Both the position numbers and the translations under genes were made by a program. From the NCBI RefSeq assembly GCF_921293095.1, contig NC_060258.1, forward strand, positions 9,562,607 to 9,626,606: a stretch of 64,000 nucleotides of DNA, read 5' to 3'. The notes beneath the pieces are model-generated. The model was given only the letters and a program-made list of their open reading frames with translations, ran no database searches and had not been told where the DNA came from. This DNA is from Ischnura elegans (taxonomy: Eukaryota; Arthropoda; Insecta; Odonata; Coenagrionidae). Shown piece by piece: positions 11,113 to 22,269 of the stretch (its first letter is position 1; the number at the start of each line of letters is the position of its first letter).

Positions 11113-11687
11113 CATAAAAAATGTATTTTAAGAGCTTCCCAAACAGTCATAATTTCGTAGCAACTGAACACATCAAGTGCTTTTACACATTAAAATAAAT
11201 AATTTGATTCCTCCTCCCTGAACTAAAGCTTACTCCTTTTCCCACATTGGTGGGGCCAATCAAAATTCAATAAAAATCACAATTTGATCAGCGTTAGAAT
11301 GTTCTCAGATGAATTCCCCTAAGGATTCCTAAGATTTAAAAACATATTATTACCATCTCAAAATGTTCTAGCTGATGCCAGAAACACACTCGTTACCATG
11401 AAGGAACATATTAATAATAAAGTAGGAGGATGCGCAAAAAAAGCATATCAACAAGATTAGTTGAATTATTACTCAATAGATATCATATCACAAAAAATAA
11501 ACTTCAAAATTCATGCATTCATGAGCAATGATGAGTGACTCATTCAATTATGATACATGATGGCGCAACCATAGTTGGACACACATTAGATCCTGAGGTT
11601 TAAGAAAACAAAAGAAAAATAAAACCAGAACTTGGAACCAGACTGGTACCAAGAACAGAAAAAATTTAGGAACCGACTCATCTTTAG

Positions 11688-12303
11688 TACTGTAGATTCT
11701 GGTCAATTGGGACATATCGGGACTTGTGCACTTTACCCTAATTAAGCGGCTGCCCCAATTAGGCGAACTATCCCGTATATGGGCATAAACAAATGTTGAA
11801 GTGATGGAAAGAAGACTAAAGAATGTTTATAATGCAATATAAGTTTATTAAAATATTAATTTGATTAATAAATCAGCGAGTTTAGATAATTTATTATCAT
11901 TTTTAAGACTTATAACAATTTAGTTAAAAATATTTTTCACAGCCACGGGCAACGCTGAGTGAATGTCTTTTACTAAATCCTTTTAAAGAAAAGTCCTATC
12001 CTCTTGCGGATAGTAAAGCAAAAAAGAGCTTTCAAAATAGGGCAAGAATAGGAACCTTTGTGAAAAACAAGAGTAAATCAAAGGAGGAAAATATAAAAAA
12101 TAGTTCAGTCTGAAAACAAAATAATTTTAATTTAGTCGCGAGTGTAGTGTCTACATCGCTGTCTCATGGCCCAATAGAGCAGCATAGGCTGTCCGAATTA
12201 AGCGGAGAATACTCTGGGATATTCCTCTTAATTAATACCCAATACCCAATTAAGCGGCCGCCCCAAGTAACCGGTGGACCCATTAAATGGAATCTTCTGT
12301 ACT
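11688..12303 (+). mobile_element. Element G (TA-flanked MITE)
   Basis: Left end TACTGTAGATTCTGG with AATTAAGCGGCTGCCCC inside; right end has AATTAAGCGGCCGCCCC and GGAATCTTCTGTA. The ends are inverted to each other in the mariner-like style. Only one copy in the window, about 616 bp, no open frame. Confidence 0.7.
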
Positions 12304-12439
12304 AACCAAATAGTTTTACCATAATTCTGATTGGGTGGTAGTGGGACCAAGAGAAATCACCATGTTGAGAAGGAAAACGTGCTAAAGAGGAATGTACTAA
12401 CCAATTTCTACGGTAATTGATTTCTTTCTTTAATTACAG

Positions 12440-12574
12440 GTAATCCTGAAGACAATGGACGAGCCAGATGGGATGGAGGAGAATCCAAGCACTTCGTGTG
12501 GGTATCCAGTTGTGGATAGTTCGTCAGCATTGTACAATAACAGCACCAAAGATTGCGAGGGACTCGATTCCAAT
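12440..12574 (+). CDS. Exon of unrecognised plus-strand gene (second visible)
   Basis: Acceptor TTAATTACAG|GTAATC and a full consensus donor CCAAT|GTAAGT. Exactly 45 codons, phase 0 on both sides, in agreement with the exons at 8807 and 18682. The peptide is acidic then polar: KTMDEPDGMEENPSTSCG, then SSSALYNNSTKDCEGLDSN. No domain recognised. Element G ends 136 bp before it, and a tRNA-derived repeat begins about 45 bp after it. Confidence 0.62.
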
Positions 12575-12654
12575 GTAAGTTGAACCCAACAGCAGTTAGC
12601 ACATCAGAATAAACACACCGTAATATACAAGAAATTGCCATGTGAAAAAATCCC

Positions 12655-12724
12655 CCTGGACCGGGAATCGAACCACAGACCTTTGGCTTTCCGGGCCACT
12701 GCGCAGACCACTACGCTATCCAGG
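12655..12724 (-). repeat. tRNA-like SINE head (S1a)
   Basis: 70 nt read on the minus strand: acceptor arms CCTGGA/TCCAGG, box A-like TAGCGTAGTGG, box B-like GGTTCGATTCC, anticodon arm TGGC-CCGGAAA-GCCA with loop triplet GGA. Position 33 is C where functional tRNAs have U. It is repeated with variation at 14139, 54309 and 56190, so it is a SINE part and not a tRNA gene. Confidence 0.75.
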
Positions 12725-12887
12725 TTCTTTAATTCTCATGGCAATTATACCGAGGCTCATGGTACTAGGTGTTAGGCCCTCGCGATCCATCAAGGATGGC
12801 AACACGAGGGAGGAAGGACTTCCAAGAAGCCACGACCAGTTGAGAGCCTCAAACCTGCGCTAAAGCCGCGCAAAGCGGTATGTGTAA

Positions 12888-13545
12888 TACAGTAGACTCT
12901 CGTTATTACAAAGTTCACGGGACCGAAAAATCGGAGGTTCGTAATAAGGAAGTTCGTAAGAACGTTTCCCTAAATTCACACCATTTTCATTGATACCTTA
13001 TTCAGATCATGATCACAGTGAGAGTTTCCCAGCGCCACACCGCGTAGTATCGGCCAAATCGAAAGGCGCCAAATTTGAAATTTGAAAATTTTGAATGCTC
13101 GTATCTCTGAAAATTCATAAATCGAATGTGCATAGGAAGAGGACTGACTGTACATCCTATATACGAACGGTTATGAGTAGGGCACCTTGACTACACAGGA
13201 ATGAAGCTAGTTATATGATGTTGCGTGTAAACTGAATAAAGAACCATAATTGACGCTCTTAGGCACAGTAAACGAGAATAACTTAAACGTGGCGCAATTA
13301 TTGAAACTTAAGTGTAGTGAATATCCACCTAAATGCCGTGACTTGTGCGTGCAACTTCGTAATAAAGTTCATATTGTAACTGCGGGGGCCGGGACTTAGG
13401 TTCGTAATTTCGTAAAAACGAAAATTTCGTAATAACGTTTCTTTTACTATTGCTTGGATAGGCCTTTTCGACGGGACCAACTGTTTGCTTCGTAATAACG
13501 AGGACTTCGTAATAACGTTGTTTGTATTAACGAGAGTCTACTGTA
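12888..13545 (+). mobile_element. Element H copy 1 (TA-flanked MITE)
   Basis: Ends TACAGTAGACTCTCGTTATT and its inverted form ending GAGAGTCTACTGTA. Internal repeats of GTTCGTAATAA are spread near both ends. Inserted in SINE S1. A second copy is at 33718-34099. Non-coding. Confidence 0.85.
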
Positions 13546-13609
13546 ATCCTTGTCCATCCTTGATGGACCGCGAGGGCCTAACACCTAGTACCATGAGCCT
13601 CGGTACAAT

Positions 13610-14114
13610 AATAATAATAATAATAATAATAAAAGAAGCTTAAGTTGGGCCCAGCTTTGATCTGTTAGTCCTAAGGGAATGATAATGAAGGTTATTACAA
13701 TTCCTAGTTTCATATTTGTGAACATCACAATTGAGCATAAACAAATCAAGATTATAACGTACAAAAATTAAAATTGATAATAAATATACACACGGGAGTG
13801 GAAGAATGTTAAGTGCTTTAAAAATAGGCTTGGAGGGAGCATCAAAAGGTTTTTTTGCAATGATTCTAATTGCACGTTTTTGTAATGTGAACACCTTGGA
13901 GGCATGAGGGGATGAGCCCCAAAAAATTATATTGTATGACATTCGAGAATAAAAGATACCGTAATACAATGTAAGAAGAATATTTAAATCAACAGAGTTC
14001 CTAAGGTGTCTTAATAGATAGCAGATTGAACTTAGTTTGTTGGCTAAGAAGTCAATATTCATCTCATAGGACATATTACTACATAAGTATGCACCAAGGA
14101 ATTTTGTGTGGGAC
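13610..14114 (-). pseudogene. 5'-truncated LINE, C-terminal reverse-transcriptase region
   Basis: The minus-strand frame reads TKFLGAYLCSNMSYEMNIDF, then LLTLYYGIFYSRMSYNIIFW, LQKRAIRIIAKKPFDAP and a KALNILPLPCVYL end. This is the well-known tail of non-LTR retrotransposon polyproteins after the catalytic core. The 3' end is an (ATT)n tail (plus strand (AAT)n at 13610-13632). ACAAT at 13605 and 14115 is a short target duplication. It is inserted in the right arm of S1, and the open frame continues artificially into SINE sequence. Related to the copy at 53482-54069. Only the last ~150 codons are present. Confidence 0.8.
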
Positions 14115-14138
14115 ACAATTGCCATGAGAATCAAAGAA

Positions 14139-14210
14139 CCTGGATTGCTAAGGGGTCTGCGCAGTGGCCTGGAAAGCCAAGAAGGTCTGTGGTTCGATTC
14201 CTGGTCCAGG
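14139..14210 (+). repeat. tRNA-like SINE head (S1b)
   Basis: Plus-strand version of S1a: CCTGGATTGC...GGTCCAGG with box B GGTTCGATTCC. More diverged in the D-arm (AAGGGGTCTGC). Followed by the S1 tail CACCGCCGTTCACGCGG. Confidence 0.72.
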
Positions 14211-14305
14211 GGGATTTTTTCACATGGCAATTTCTTGTATATTTCACCGCCGTTCACGCGGCAGGTTTAGAAATATGTCACACACCGTAATAATCTGATG
14301 ACACG

Positions 14306-14390
14306 ACAATAGGGTGGCTTCCTATTCCTCTTTTATTGGCTAAATCAAAAGGTAATCAAATCTCCTGGAGTACCTATTTCACCAAATGCT
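14306..14390 (+). repeat. MITE-A left-end fragment
   Basis: AATAGGGTGGCTTCCTATTC followed by decayed TCTCCTGGAGTACCTATTTC. A solo left end of MITE-A just before the complete copy 2; possibly an older copy into which copy 2 inserted. Confidence 0.65.
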
Positions 14391-14435
14391 TTATCCTGGT
14401 GTTCACTCCAAACAAAATGAATATCATTTCTCAAC

Positions 14436-15093
14436 GATAGGGTGGTTTCCTTTTATTTTTTTATTGCCTTAATCCAAAGATTATTACTCCTGGAGTACGT
14501 ATTTCACGCTTTTAGATTTTTAAATGACGATATCTATTTTTCGCGATCAAATGAAAAGTGAAAAATTTCAAGCGCGCGAAAATGCGACGCGTAAGTAGGA
14601 ATGAAGGGAAAAAGTCCGTGCGACGCATTTCTGGTTCCCCCTCCACCCGGTGAGGTGACCTTGAGGCGAGGTTTAGCGCTGATGCGTCGCAGGATGCTAG
14701 CGGATAGCTGAGTACCTTGCTGCATGGTAGCGCTTGGCTTAAAAAAGGTTTATTAATACCTTATCAAACGAAAAAAACTTTCCGAACTTAGCCAGTTTTA
14801 ATAGGTGATTATTAAGACATGTTTCCCTGAGCTCTGTGCCTCATGCATGCATTGGTAGCCTCTGACGATGCATAACTCCTATCCTCTCGTGTAGAAACTA
14901 GGTCCCTGTGACGTCACGTGGAGTGGAATCGCATGGGCGCCAATCTGGCCTTTTTCAAATGAGGATAAAATTTGACCCTTGCCATTCGTCTAAACCGGTA
15001 TTTCAAAAACCAAATAATTTGTGTATTATGAATACACTAATGGTGGGTAACGAATCGCAATCAATGTCATTTGATGAAGATAACTACCCTATT
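14436..15093 (+). mobile_element. MITE-A copy 2
   Basis: Full-length, ends GATAGGGTGGTTTCC and ATAACTACCCTATT, with all internal landmarks of the family including GTGACGTCACGTGGAGTGG. Followed by 230 bp of unassigned sequence. Confidence 0.85.
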
Positions 15094-15320
15094 CCCTCAG
15101 CGGAGCACTCCTCACTGAAAAATTTGGTATAAATTTGGACACATGATTGAACATACCTGGAATTCTTTGCAATGACTTTTTATCAGTGGGAGGTTTCAAG
15201 GCATTCATTGCCTTTACTTTTTCTTAGTCATCCTCCCCATTGAAGTTCTTTTTGTGATTCGCTATTACCAATTTTATGCACCTCTACGGGGAGGAGATTG
15301 TCAAGAGTTGTAGCATAGAC

Positions 15321-15912
15321 CGTAGGTGGATATTATTTTTTTATTGCCTTAATCGAAAGTCTATTACTCGTGGAGTACGCATTTCACACTTTTAGATTTT
15401 TAAACGACAATATCTATTTTTTGCATTTAAATGAAAAGTGAAAATTTTCAAGCGCGTGAAAACGCGACGGCTAAGTATGAATGCTGGGAAAAGTCTGTGT
15501 GATGTCATTCTGCTTCCGGCTGTTGCCGTGTGCGGCCACCTTGATGCGAGGCTATGACCACCATTACGATGCAGGCTGCCGAGCATGGGGGTAGCGTAGA
15601 GTACCCTGCTAGTAGGTAGCGCTTGTCTTAAAAGAGAATTATTAATACCCTATCAATCAAAGGAAACCTCCCTACGATAGGCAATTTTAATAGGTGATTA
15701 GAAATGTTTCCCTGAGCTCTGTGCCTCATGCATGCATTGGTAATCTCAGACGATGTAAAACTCCTATCTACTCGTATAGAAACTAGGTCCCTGTGACGTC
15801 TTGTGGAGTGGCATCGCATGGGCGCCAATCTGGCCTTATTTCAAATGAGATTAAAAATGAATAATGAAATTTGTCTAAACTAGGATTTCTAATAAAACCA
15901 AATAATTTGAAT
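15321..15912 (+). mobile_element. MITE-A copy 3, 3' truncated
   Basis: Same landmarks from TTTTTTTATTGCCTTAATCG through CTCATGCATGCATTGG to AACCAAATAATTTGA. The terminal GGTAACGAATCGC block and right TIR are absent. More diverged than copies 1, 2, 4, 5 and 8. From 15930 to 16830 no exon, repeat partner or RNA is recognised, although a 102-codon minus-strand frame exists. Confidence 0.8.
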
Positions 15913-16799
15913 ACCTATTAGCGTGTGTAAGAGGCGCACCCCTATTTTGAGCATCGAAGATATAAAGAAAAAAAAATTACAGCATTTTTTAAAATCCTAT
16001 CGTGCGGTATTGCAGACGTATGCCTGGAATTTCGACAGTTATAGAAATTTCCTCTTCCAATACTAATTGAAAACGGAAATTTTGATAACTGTGGTGGTAA
16101 TAGCGGCATAAGAGGGAGTAGAAAGAGTTTTGATCCTCTCTTACCATACTCCGTTGCTCTACGATGCTAGTCCTACTCACGAACAATTTTGTATAAAAGC
16201 TCTCGCAGGAGTAGTGCAATAGAATTGCAGCCGTGGAAAATTTTAAGGCAAAAGACGATGGGCACATAGCATGAACCTTCCCAAGAGAATGGACCATAAT
16301 CGGGGCAATTTCAGCGCTGTAGAATAATAACGTCGTCGTAGATTTAACGTAACCACCCTCGGCCCTCCATCAGCCAATGCCTCTGCCGTTTTTTTCCTTT
16401 CCGGGACCCCACTGGAAAATATCAAGTTACAGGGGAACAATGGAAACGTGTTTCATCCCTACCCCATCTCACCAACTGACCTTTTTCGGTCTACCAGGTT
16501 AAATTCTCCCAGTTTCTGGAGGCCAAATGCTAGGTGAGTCACCTATTGAGCTCGAAGATATCTCAATATCTTTCAGGAATTGTATGACGCACACGAGATT
16601 CTAAAAAGAATGCGACGTATATCTGACAGCATTTAAGTTTTTTAAGCTCTAAATGATTGACTCAAAGATTTATTGTTAAAACAAGGTTACTAATATTCAA
16701 AATAGTTCAAACAGCACAATTTCGGAAGAAACACGCGTAGCATAAGCGCATTCAAACAATACGAGACGGACTCGAAACTTCAGGCGATGCAAACTGCGT

Positions 16800-16990
16800 G
16801 TATCACATTGCTGTGCCTCCGCCCCTTCACACAAAAAACCCAAAGGGCATGGGTTCGAGTCCTACCTGGGTAGGTTGCCCCTACCCAGGGAATGGTTGTT
16901 TGTGAGAGTCGTTGTTTCATGTTATTTTCCCCGATGTAGAAGGCCTTAAATGAGCTTTTTTTGGGGAGGTGAAAATAAATAAAAAATAAA
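16800..16990 (+). repeat. Possible tRNA-derived SINE (S5)
   Basis: A box B-like GGGTTCGAGTCCTACC at 16850 is followed by a non-tRNA tail ending in an (A/T)-rich GAAAATAAATAAAAAATAAA. A box A is not clear. Single copy in the window. Confidence 0.4.
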
Positions 16991-16991
16991 T

Positions 16992-18628
16992 ATACCGTAA
17001 AACCTCTATGTAGTGAACCTCTTTACATCATAAACCTCCATACTTCATACCACCCCTACGGTCCCATCAGATTTACATGTAAATTTATCAGCAAACCTGT
17101 TTGTGGTGAACCTCCACTTATCATACCAAGGATACACCCCCAAGACAGCCTTACTACCTCCGCAAATCGTACCGAGACAACTAGAGACCATTAATGCAGC
17201 TGCGATTACGTACATGGAATGACATTTTCAGCAATAAAAGTTTCAACCTTATTTTTTTTTTTCTTTTACCCCTTTAATTTGCTGTAATTTTCACGTTAAC
17301 CATTAGTTGTGGCCATTTTGTTCAATATGAGAGTATACCTAACTGTAAATAAGAAAAGAGATATCCAACTATTCTAATCATTTTAAGTGACTGTTGAATT
17401 ACAAGAGATCACATCGTTTTCTCTCGAACCATGGTAAAAATCATGCGAAAGAGCTCGCTCTGTATAATTGTTAAATAATAAATAGAAGTCCATTAATGCA
17501 TGCATGTTTGTTTAAAGACTCAAATATAATGGTTTAAAAGACAGCAGTGTGTTTCGTTTCCGAAGGATATGAAAAAATGGTGCCTACCACTAAAACCTCT
17601 CTATAGTGAACCTCGATACATCAAATTGCCCAAATTTTGGTCCCCTCCATTACGATGCAAAGAGGTTTTACAGGCGGTCCTCGACTTTCGTACACACGAC
17701 TTTCGTACAATTTGCACTTCCGTACGTTCAAAATTGGCACCTTTTCTTGACTTTCGTACGCTAAATTCGGACTTTCGGACGTTGGTCTGTAATTTTTTTT
17801 AAATTCCCGCTATGTTTATTGCGTATCCCAACATTCAATTGTTTCAAATGGCAGTATATGCGAACAATACGAACGTATATAATGGAATATAAGGGAATTG
17901 TTGGTAGTTGACACTAATCAGGTGATTTATTTGGGAGAGAGACTGCCTGCTATAGGCTCCTTTATCAAGAGAAGAAGAAGGCCTTCATTGAAGATATTTT
18001 TCAAAAGAAGTTGACTAGACATCATCAAATAGCGTTCAATAAAACTAGTAAGATCTTCTTTCTAATTGTGTTTTTTCGTTTGAGTGCTGTTTGTACTCCT
18101 TCAGCAACGATATTGCATGATATATCACCCGAATTCCGTTTGTCTGTTGTCTTTTTTGAATAACTTGCGAAATATACGCGATCACGAATGTCACCTGCCG
18201 AATGTCGAATTTTGGTGTAAAAATTAAAAGGTATCCACAGTGCGGGTTCAACAACTACATTTTGTTATGCTTCTTGATATGTCTTTTTATTTATAGTGGA
18301 CGTAATAAGTGGAATGTCAACTTAAACACCGAGAGGAAGTTTCACTCGATAGCCAACGGAGGTCTTGTTTTCTAAACTTTTATTTGCATTTTCTGCGTAT
18401 TTTCGAAATAAATTAGATGATTTGAGGAGTTTTATTAACATATTATTAAAATTAAGTCAATTGAAATGAATTCCGTGAAAAAAAAGGTTTTAGTACGTAT
18501 ATTCCCCTCTCTTGGAACGTAACCCCTAATTAGTATGGAAGTCAATGGTTCGACTTTCGTACATTCGACTTTCGTACAAGTTTTCGGGAACGCATTGTGT
18601 ACGAAAGTCGGGGACCGCCTGTACTGTA
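16992..18628 (+). mobile_element. Element I copy 1, split by element B
   Basis: Left end TACCGTAAAACCTCTATG. On removing the nested B element (17671-18621) and one TA, the right end becomes AAAGAGGTTTTACTGTA, the inverted counterpart. Inner words GTGAACCTC and CATACC repeat. An inverted second copy occupies 57890-58583. Non-coding. Confidence 0.78.
17671..18621 (+). mobile_element. Element B copy 1, nested in element I
   Basis: Starts CAGGCGGTCCTCGACTTTCG and ends CGAAAGTCGGGGACCGCCTG, flanked by TA at 17669-17670 and 18622-18623. About 950 bp. It contains short conserved frames (around GDLFGRETACYRLLYQEKKK and SGRNKWNVN) that also occur in the copies at 36128 and 47946 and look like the remains of an old reading frame. 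Family assignment: mariner/Tc1-like by its TA target and ends; no transposase seen. Confidence 0.85.
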
Positions 18629-18681
18629 TTTGTGATTAGCCGTCGCACGAATCCAAATATTTGTTTGTCTTCCATTTCCAG

Positions 18682-18789
18682 GTGAGCAACTCTGGCATGA
18701 TGGGAATCCGCAAGCGAGTGAGACGGTCTCGGAGAAAGAATGCACTCCAACCAGTGGACAAGTTACCTCCCAGCTTCCTTAGCTCAGAG
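18682..18789 (+). CDS. Exon of unrecognised plus-strand gene (third visible)
   Basis: Acceptor CATTTCCAG|GTGAGC; 36 codons in phase 0 to the proposed donor CAGAG|GTCTGT. The peptide begins NSGMMGIRKRVRRSRRKNAL, a strongly basic stretch that could be a nuclear localisation signal, followed by QPVDKLPPSFLSSE. The donor is weak, so the exon could be longer. A hAT MITE has inserted 12 bp beyond it. No later exon of this gene is identified. Confidence 0.55.
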
Positions 18790-18801
18790 GTCTGTATTCT
18801 C

Positions 18802-20049
18802 CAGGGTTGATAAAAATCATGATTTTTTCAAAAAAATCATTTTTGTTGATTTTTTTTATTTAAATCGGGTTTTATTGATTTAAATCGGATTTTATTGATT
18901 TAAATGATATTTTTATGATTCACCATTCATCAAAAATTCAGTTATTTGCAATACTAACTATTTGGGCAGCATATTGGAGAATGATCGTTTGCAGAAACAA
19001 CAAGAGGCAACATACTCTAAACTCAATACAACATTTAGTCAATCATGGGAGAGAACTATGGAAATGCCAATGGTATGAAATTAAAAATTACACCAGCATA
19101 ATATAAAATTGCCATTGGAAGTATCAAATGTGCTATGTTATGCGGTTCTAAAGTAAATGAAGTTTAGAAAAATTCTGTAATTGCAACTTTGTATGGTGCC
19201 TACGTTTAGAAGTTAAATCAGAAAACAATTTTTTTCAACGGATACACTAGTATTCTAACCAAAGCCATTTTTTAAAATTTTCATGTTACATGCATTCCTA
19301 CAGTATCATTTCCATTTAAGAGCCAATATTGTGCTGATAACTGTCGATTCATTGCATTAATTAAGAAATAAAAATCAAAATTATGCACTTACAGCTTCCT
19401 TTTCTCGACTCTTTAAAAATCAAACATATAGATCACATTATGATTTGAATCACCTGATTTTTTAAAATAATAATCAAGTGATTTAAATCGCGATTTAAAT
19501 CATGATTTATATCAAAGTGATTTATGCGATGGTGGTTGGCGTAACATGGTGAAACTCCTTCATGATGCACAAAGGTTAAGAAAATACTTAGCTGTTTCAC
19601 AAAATAAAATATATTGCGACCGGTTTCGATACAGCGTATCATCATCTGGCAATTACAAGTATCAGTACACAGAATTTATACCCTTGAAGGCGTTATAGGG
19701 GTGGTAGAGTGGAGGTGGAGGAAGGGGGGACATTCGGAGTACCCATTATTGGATGCAATTAGTTTGATTGTGTTTAGCTCCTTCATCCTGTTGTAATTCG
19801 ACAATGGAATCAATCATAATCTGTGAAGCATACAATGTATTGCTGATAGTTTGTGAGAGAAGTGGTGTCTTGAATTGCGGTGTATTATTTGGTGGAGGGG
19901 GTAAGGGAAGGGAAGGTAGGTTTGGGAAGTACGTCGCTGATGGGTCACTGCACGGTGTAGCCGAGGGTTGGTGTATGATGACGAAATACCGGGAGGGGTG
20001 TTATGGAGTGGTGAGTGTCATCCTTTGTGATTTAAATCAATCAACCCTA
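18802..20049. mobile_element. Non-autonomous hAT element with 8-bp duplication
   Basis: Exact target duplication GTATTCTC at 18794-18801 and 20050-20057. Ends CAGGGTTGATAAAAATCA and, inverted, TAGGGTTGATTGATTTAAAT. Subterminal GATTTAAATC words are repeated on both sides, as usual for hAT transposase binding sites. No transposase. Inside (about 19612-19660, minus strand) lies a hammerhead-like motif of the kind found with Penelope-like elements. Confidence 0.9.
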
Positions 20050-20122
20050 GTATTCTCTCATCAATCCCTTTAATTCTCTTCTATAGTTTGCAAAGGTTGT
20101 GGAATTCTTTTTGAGTATTTTT

Positions 20123-20875
20123 CCAGCCTTTATATCAACTCACCAACCTGTCTGTTTGTCTGTTTGTTTGTCTGTTTGTCTGGTACAAATCTTGTAACTG
20201 AAATTTGACTCACTTCCTGTGAAGCAAAAACGCTGAAATTTTGCACACTTCTTCATTTCCGATGACAATACATGAAAATATAACTTTTTCTCTCCAACCC
20301 CCCTTTAACCACCCCCCAGTCAACCTATAGCCCCCCAAAACATGTTTTTACTGTAATATGTTACTCTTTTTAACCTTCACACATAAATACAAACGAATAT
20401 TTACACTACAATCACATTTCTATGTGTTAGTAACCAATCAGAGAATTAAATTTACGCAACCTAACTAATACATATACGTTCTTTACTCATAACCTTTCCT
20501 TATTTTTTGTACACACTACACGAATCTTTACAATTTTCTCATTTATTCACATATACATTTAATTTGTGAAAACTGTACAACAGCTAATTATGATATTCAT
20601 ATATTTATTAACAATTGTAAGGTTTTGTAAATGTTTGAATATTGTTTTACCGTTACATAAAACGTACGGGGTGGCATTTTTAACATAGGGGGGTGGCATT
20701 TAAAAGCATAGGGGTGGCATTTTGAAACATAGGGGGCTTACCATTCACTGAAAATTTAATAAATATAGTGACTTTTTTAATACGTCACTTTTGGTTTTTC
20801 GGGGTCGCTGAGTTTTTTTGCTTTGTGTCATATATAAACGTTGCTCATCCCCTGTAATCTAAATATAAAGGCTGG
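20123..20875. mobile_element. Inverted-repeat element with simple-repeat interior
   Basis: Perfect 13-bp ends CCAGCCTTTATAT and ATATAAAGGCTGG. Inside: a (TGTC/TGTT)n microsatellite at about 20148-20180 and three consecutive copies of a unit containing GGTGGCATTT and CATAGGGG (20669-20730). No open frame. Confidence 0.6.
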
Positions 20876-21094
20876 TTTTTAAAAAAAATTTTTTTATAAG
20901 AGCTTATTACAGACCGACTATCCTGGTTAATGATGGGGAGCACGAATAACAATCGGAAAACACAAATAATCCAAAATTTCACTGTAATTTCTTGTAATTT
21001 TCATAATTTAGGCAAATCAAAGTATCAATTACAGGAAAAATCAAGAAAAATCGATGTTTCGATCATGTTTTCAAGGCCGAGTCAGGTGCGGACA

Positions 21095-21772
21095 CTGTCC
21101 ACACATTTACATACACATGCAGCTGAAGAGAAGAAGTCAAGACTAACATTAAAATAGGGAGGCAAAAACTGATAGAGGTGGATGAATTCTGTTATTTGGG
21201 AAGCAAGATAACTAGTGACAGGAGAAGCAAGAAAGAAATTATCAGCAGAATAGCCCAGGCGAAGAGAGCATTCCACCAGAGACCTGCTTACAGCGGGAAA
21301 CTTAAATATGGAAGTAAAGAAACAATTCATAAGAACCTACATCTGGAGTATGCTCCTATATGGAAGTGAGGCATGGACAATGACCGCAGCGGAGAAAGCA
21401 AGGATAGAGGCCTTTGAAATGTGGTGCTACAGAAGAATGATGAAAATCAAATGGATCGACCGAGTTAGTAACGAGGAAGTCCTAAGAAGGGTAGGAGAGA
21501 AGAGAAGCCTCATGAAAACCTTGATAATAATACAGAACGACCTTATAGGCAATATATCTTGAGACATGATGGCCTGATGAAGACAATCGTCGATGGACAA
21601 GTGAAGGCAAGAATGAAAAAGGAAGACCTCGGACAAAATGTAAGGAACAAGTAAAGAGAGATGTGAAAGAGAAGAAATACGTAGGAGTGAAAAGATTAGC
21701 TGATAGGAGAACTGAGTGGAGAGCTGCGTCAAACCAATCCTAGGATTGTTGACCAGTGATGATGATGATGAC
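21095..21772 (+). pseudogene. LINE fragment, C-terminal end of polyprotein
   Basis: Frames at 21178-21369 and 21308-21562 read EFCYLGSKITSDRRSKKEI, then KRAFHQRP, then a frameshift and TYIWSMLLYGSEAWTMTA, EAFEMWCYRRMMKIKWIDR and NEEVLRRVGEKRSL. This is the common tail of non-LTR retrotransposon reverse transcriptases. Homology goes on in other frames to about 21740 and stops at a short (GAT)n run, the usual type of LINE 3' end. At least two frameshifts. The reverse-transcriptase core is absent (5' truncation). Confidence 0.82.
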
Positions 21773-21779
21773 GTGTATT

Positions 21780-22240
21780 CGCAGAGCAGTTATTGGTTCA
21801 TGTGTCATGACGACACATTGACCTGTGATTGGAAGACTGGTAACCGGTAAAGTGGTCATAAACCTTGGTGAAAAATCAGACACTTCTTCACTTCCCTGCC
21901 ACCCTACTACTTCCATTTTTCCGCTCACAACCAGGCCCTGCATTTTCTTAACGATAGGTGACGTCAGGAGAGATAGCGCTTTCATTGCTGCGTTTGCACT
22001 CATGGCATCTGTCGCGTTTATTAAATTTTTAGTCAATGTGCGGCCGATGATTGTTATGTGATCACTATTTCCACCCAAAATGGCATATCAACATACCATT
22101 GAATTTGACGACATTCAGACCGTGAAAACCGGGAAAAAACAGTGAATTTTATAATGTAGTTAGAGTGGGAACCCTGCTAATTAAAAGCATGGCGTTACTG
22201 AAGTTGATGCGTAGTTTTCTGCGGCGTTGTCTAGATGATG
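21780..22240. other. No recognisable feature
   Basis: About 460 bp between LINE and Penelope-like fragments. Open frames on both strands overlap each other and show no family character. GGAACCCTGCTAATTAAAAG near 22169 could be a transposon end but has no partner in the window. Confidence 0.4.
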
Positions 22241-22269
22241 TCTAAGACAGCACAACGTCGTAACAAGAT

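Larger units (their letters stand above)
12620..14290. mobile_element. SINE/foldback S1 copy, interrupted twice
   Basis: Left part: inverted tRNA-like head (12655-12724), then TTCTCATGGCAATTATACCG and CATGGTACTAGGTGTTAGGC. Right part: the same words inverted at 13558-13605 and 14115-14135, then a plus-strand tRNA-like head (14139-14210) and CACCGCCGTTCACGCGGCAG. The unit is thus tRNA head, spacer, tRNA head in inverted order. Element H has inserted in the middle (12888-13545) and a LINE in the right arm (13610-14114). Confidence 0.75.

Noticed and set aside
15989..16297. 102-codon minus-strand frame in unassigned sequence
   Set aside because: No splice context, no recognisable motif and no codon signal; left as unassigned.
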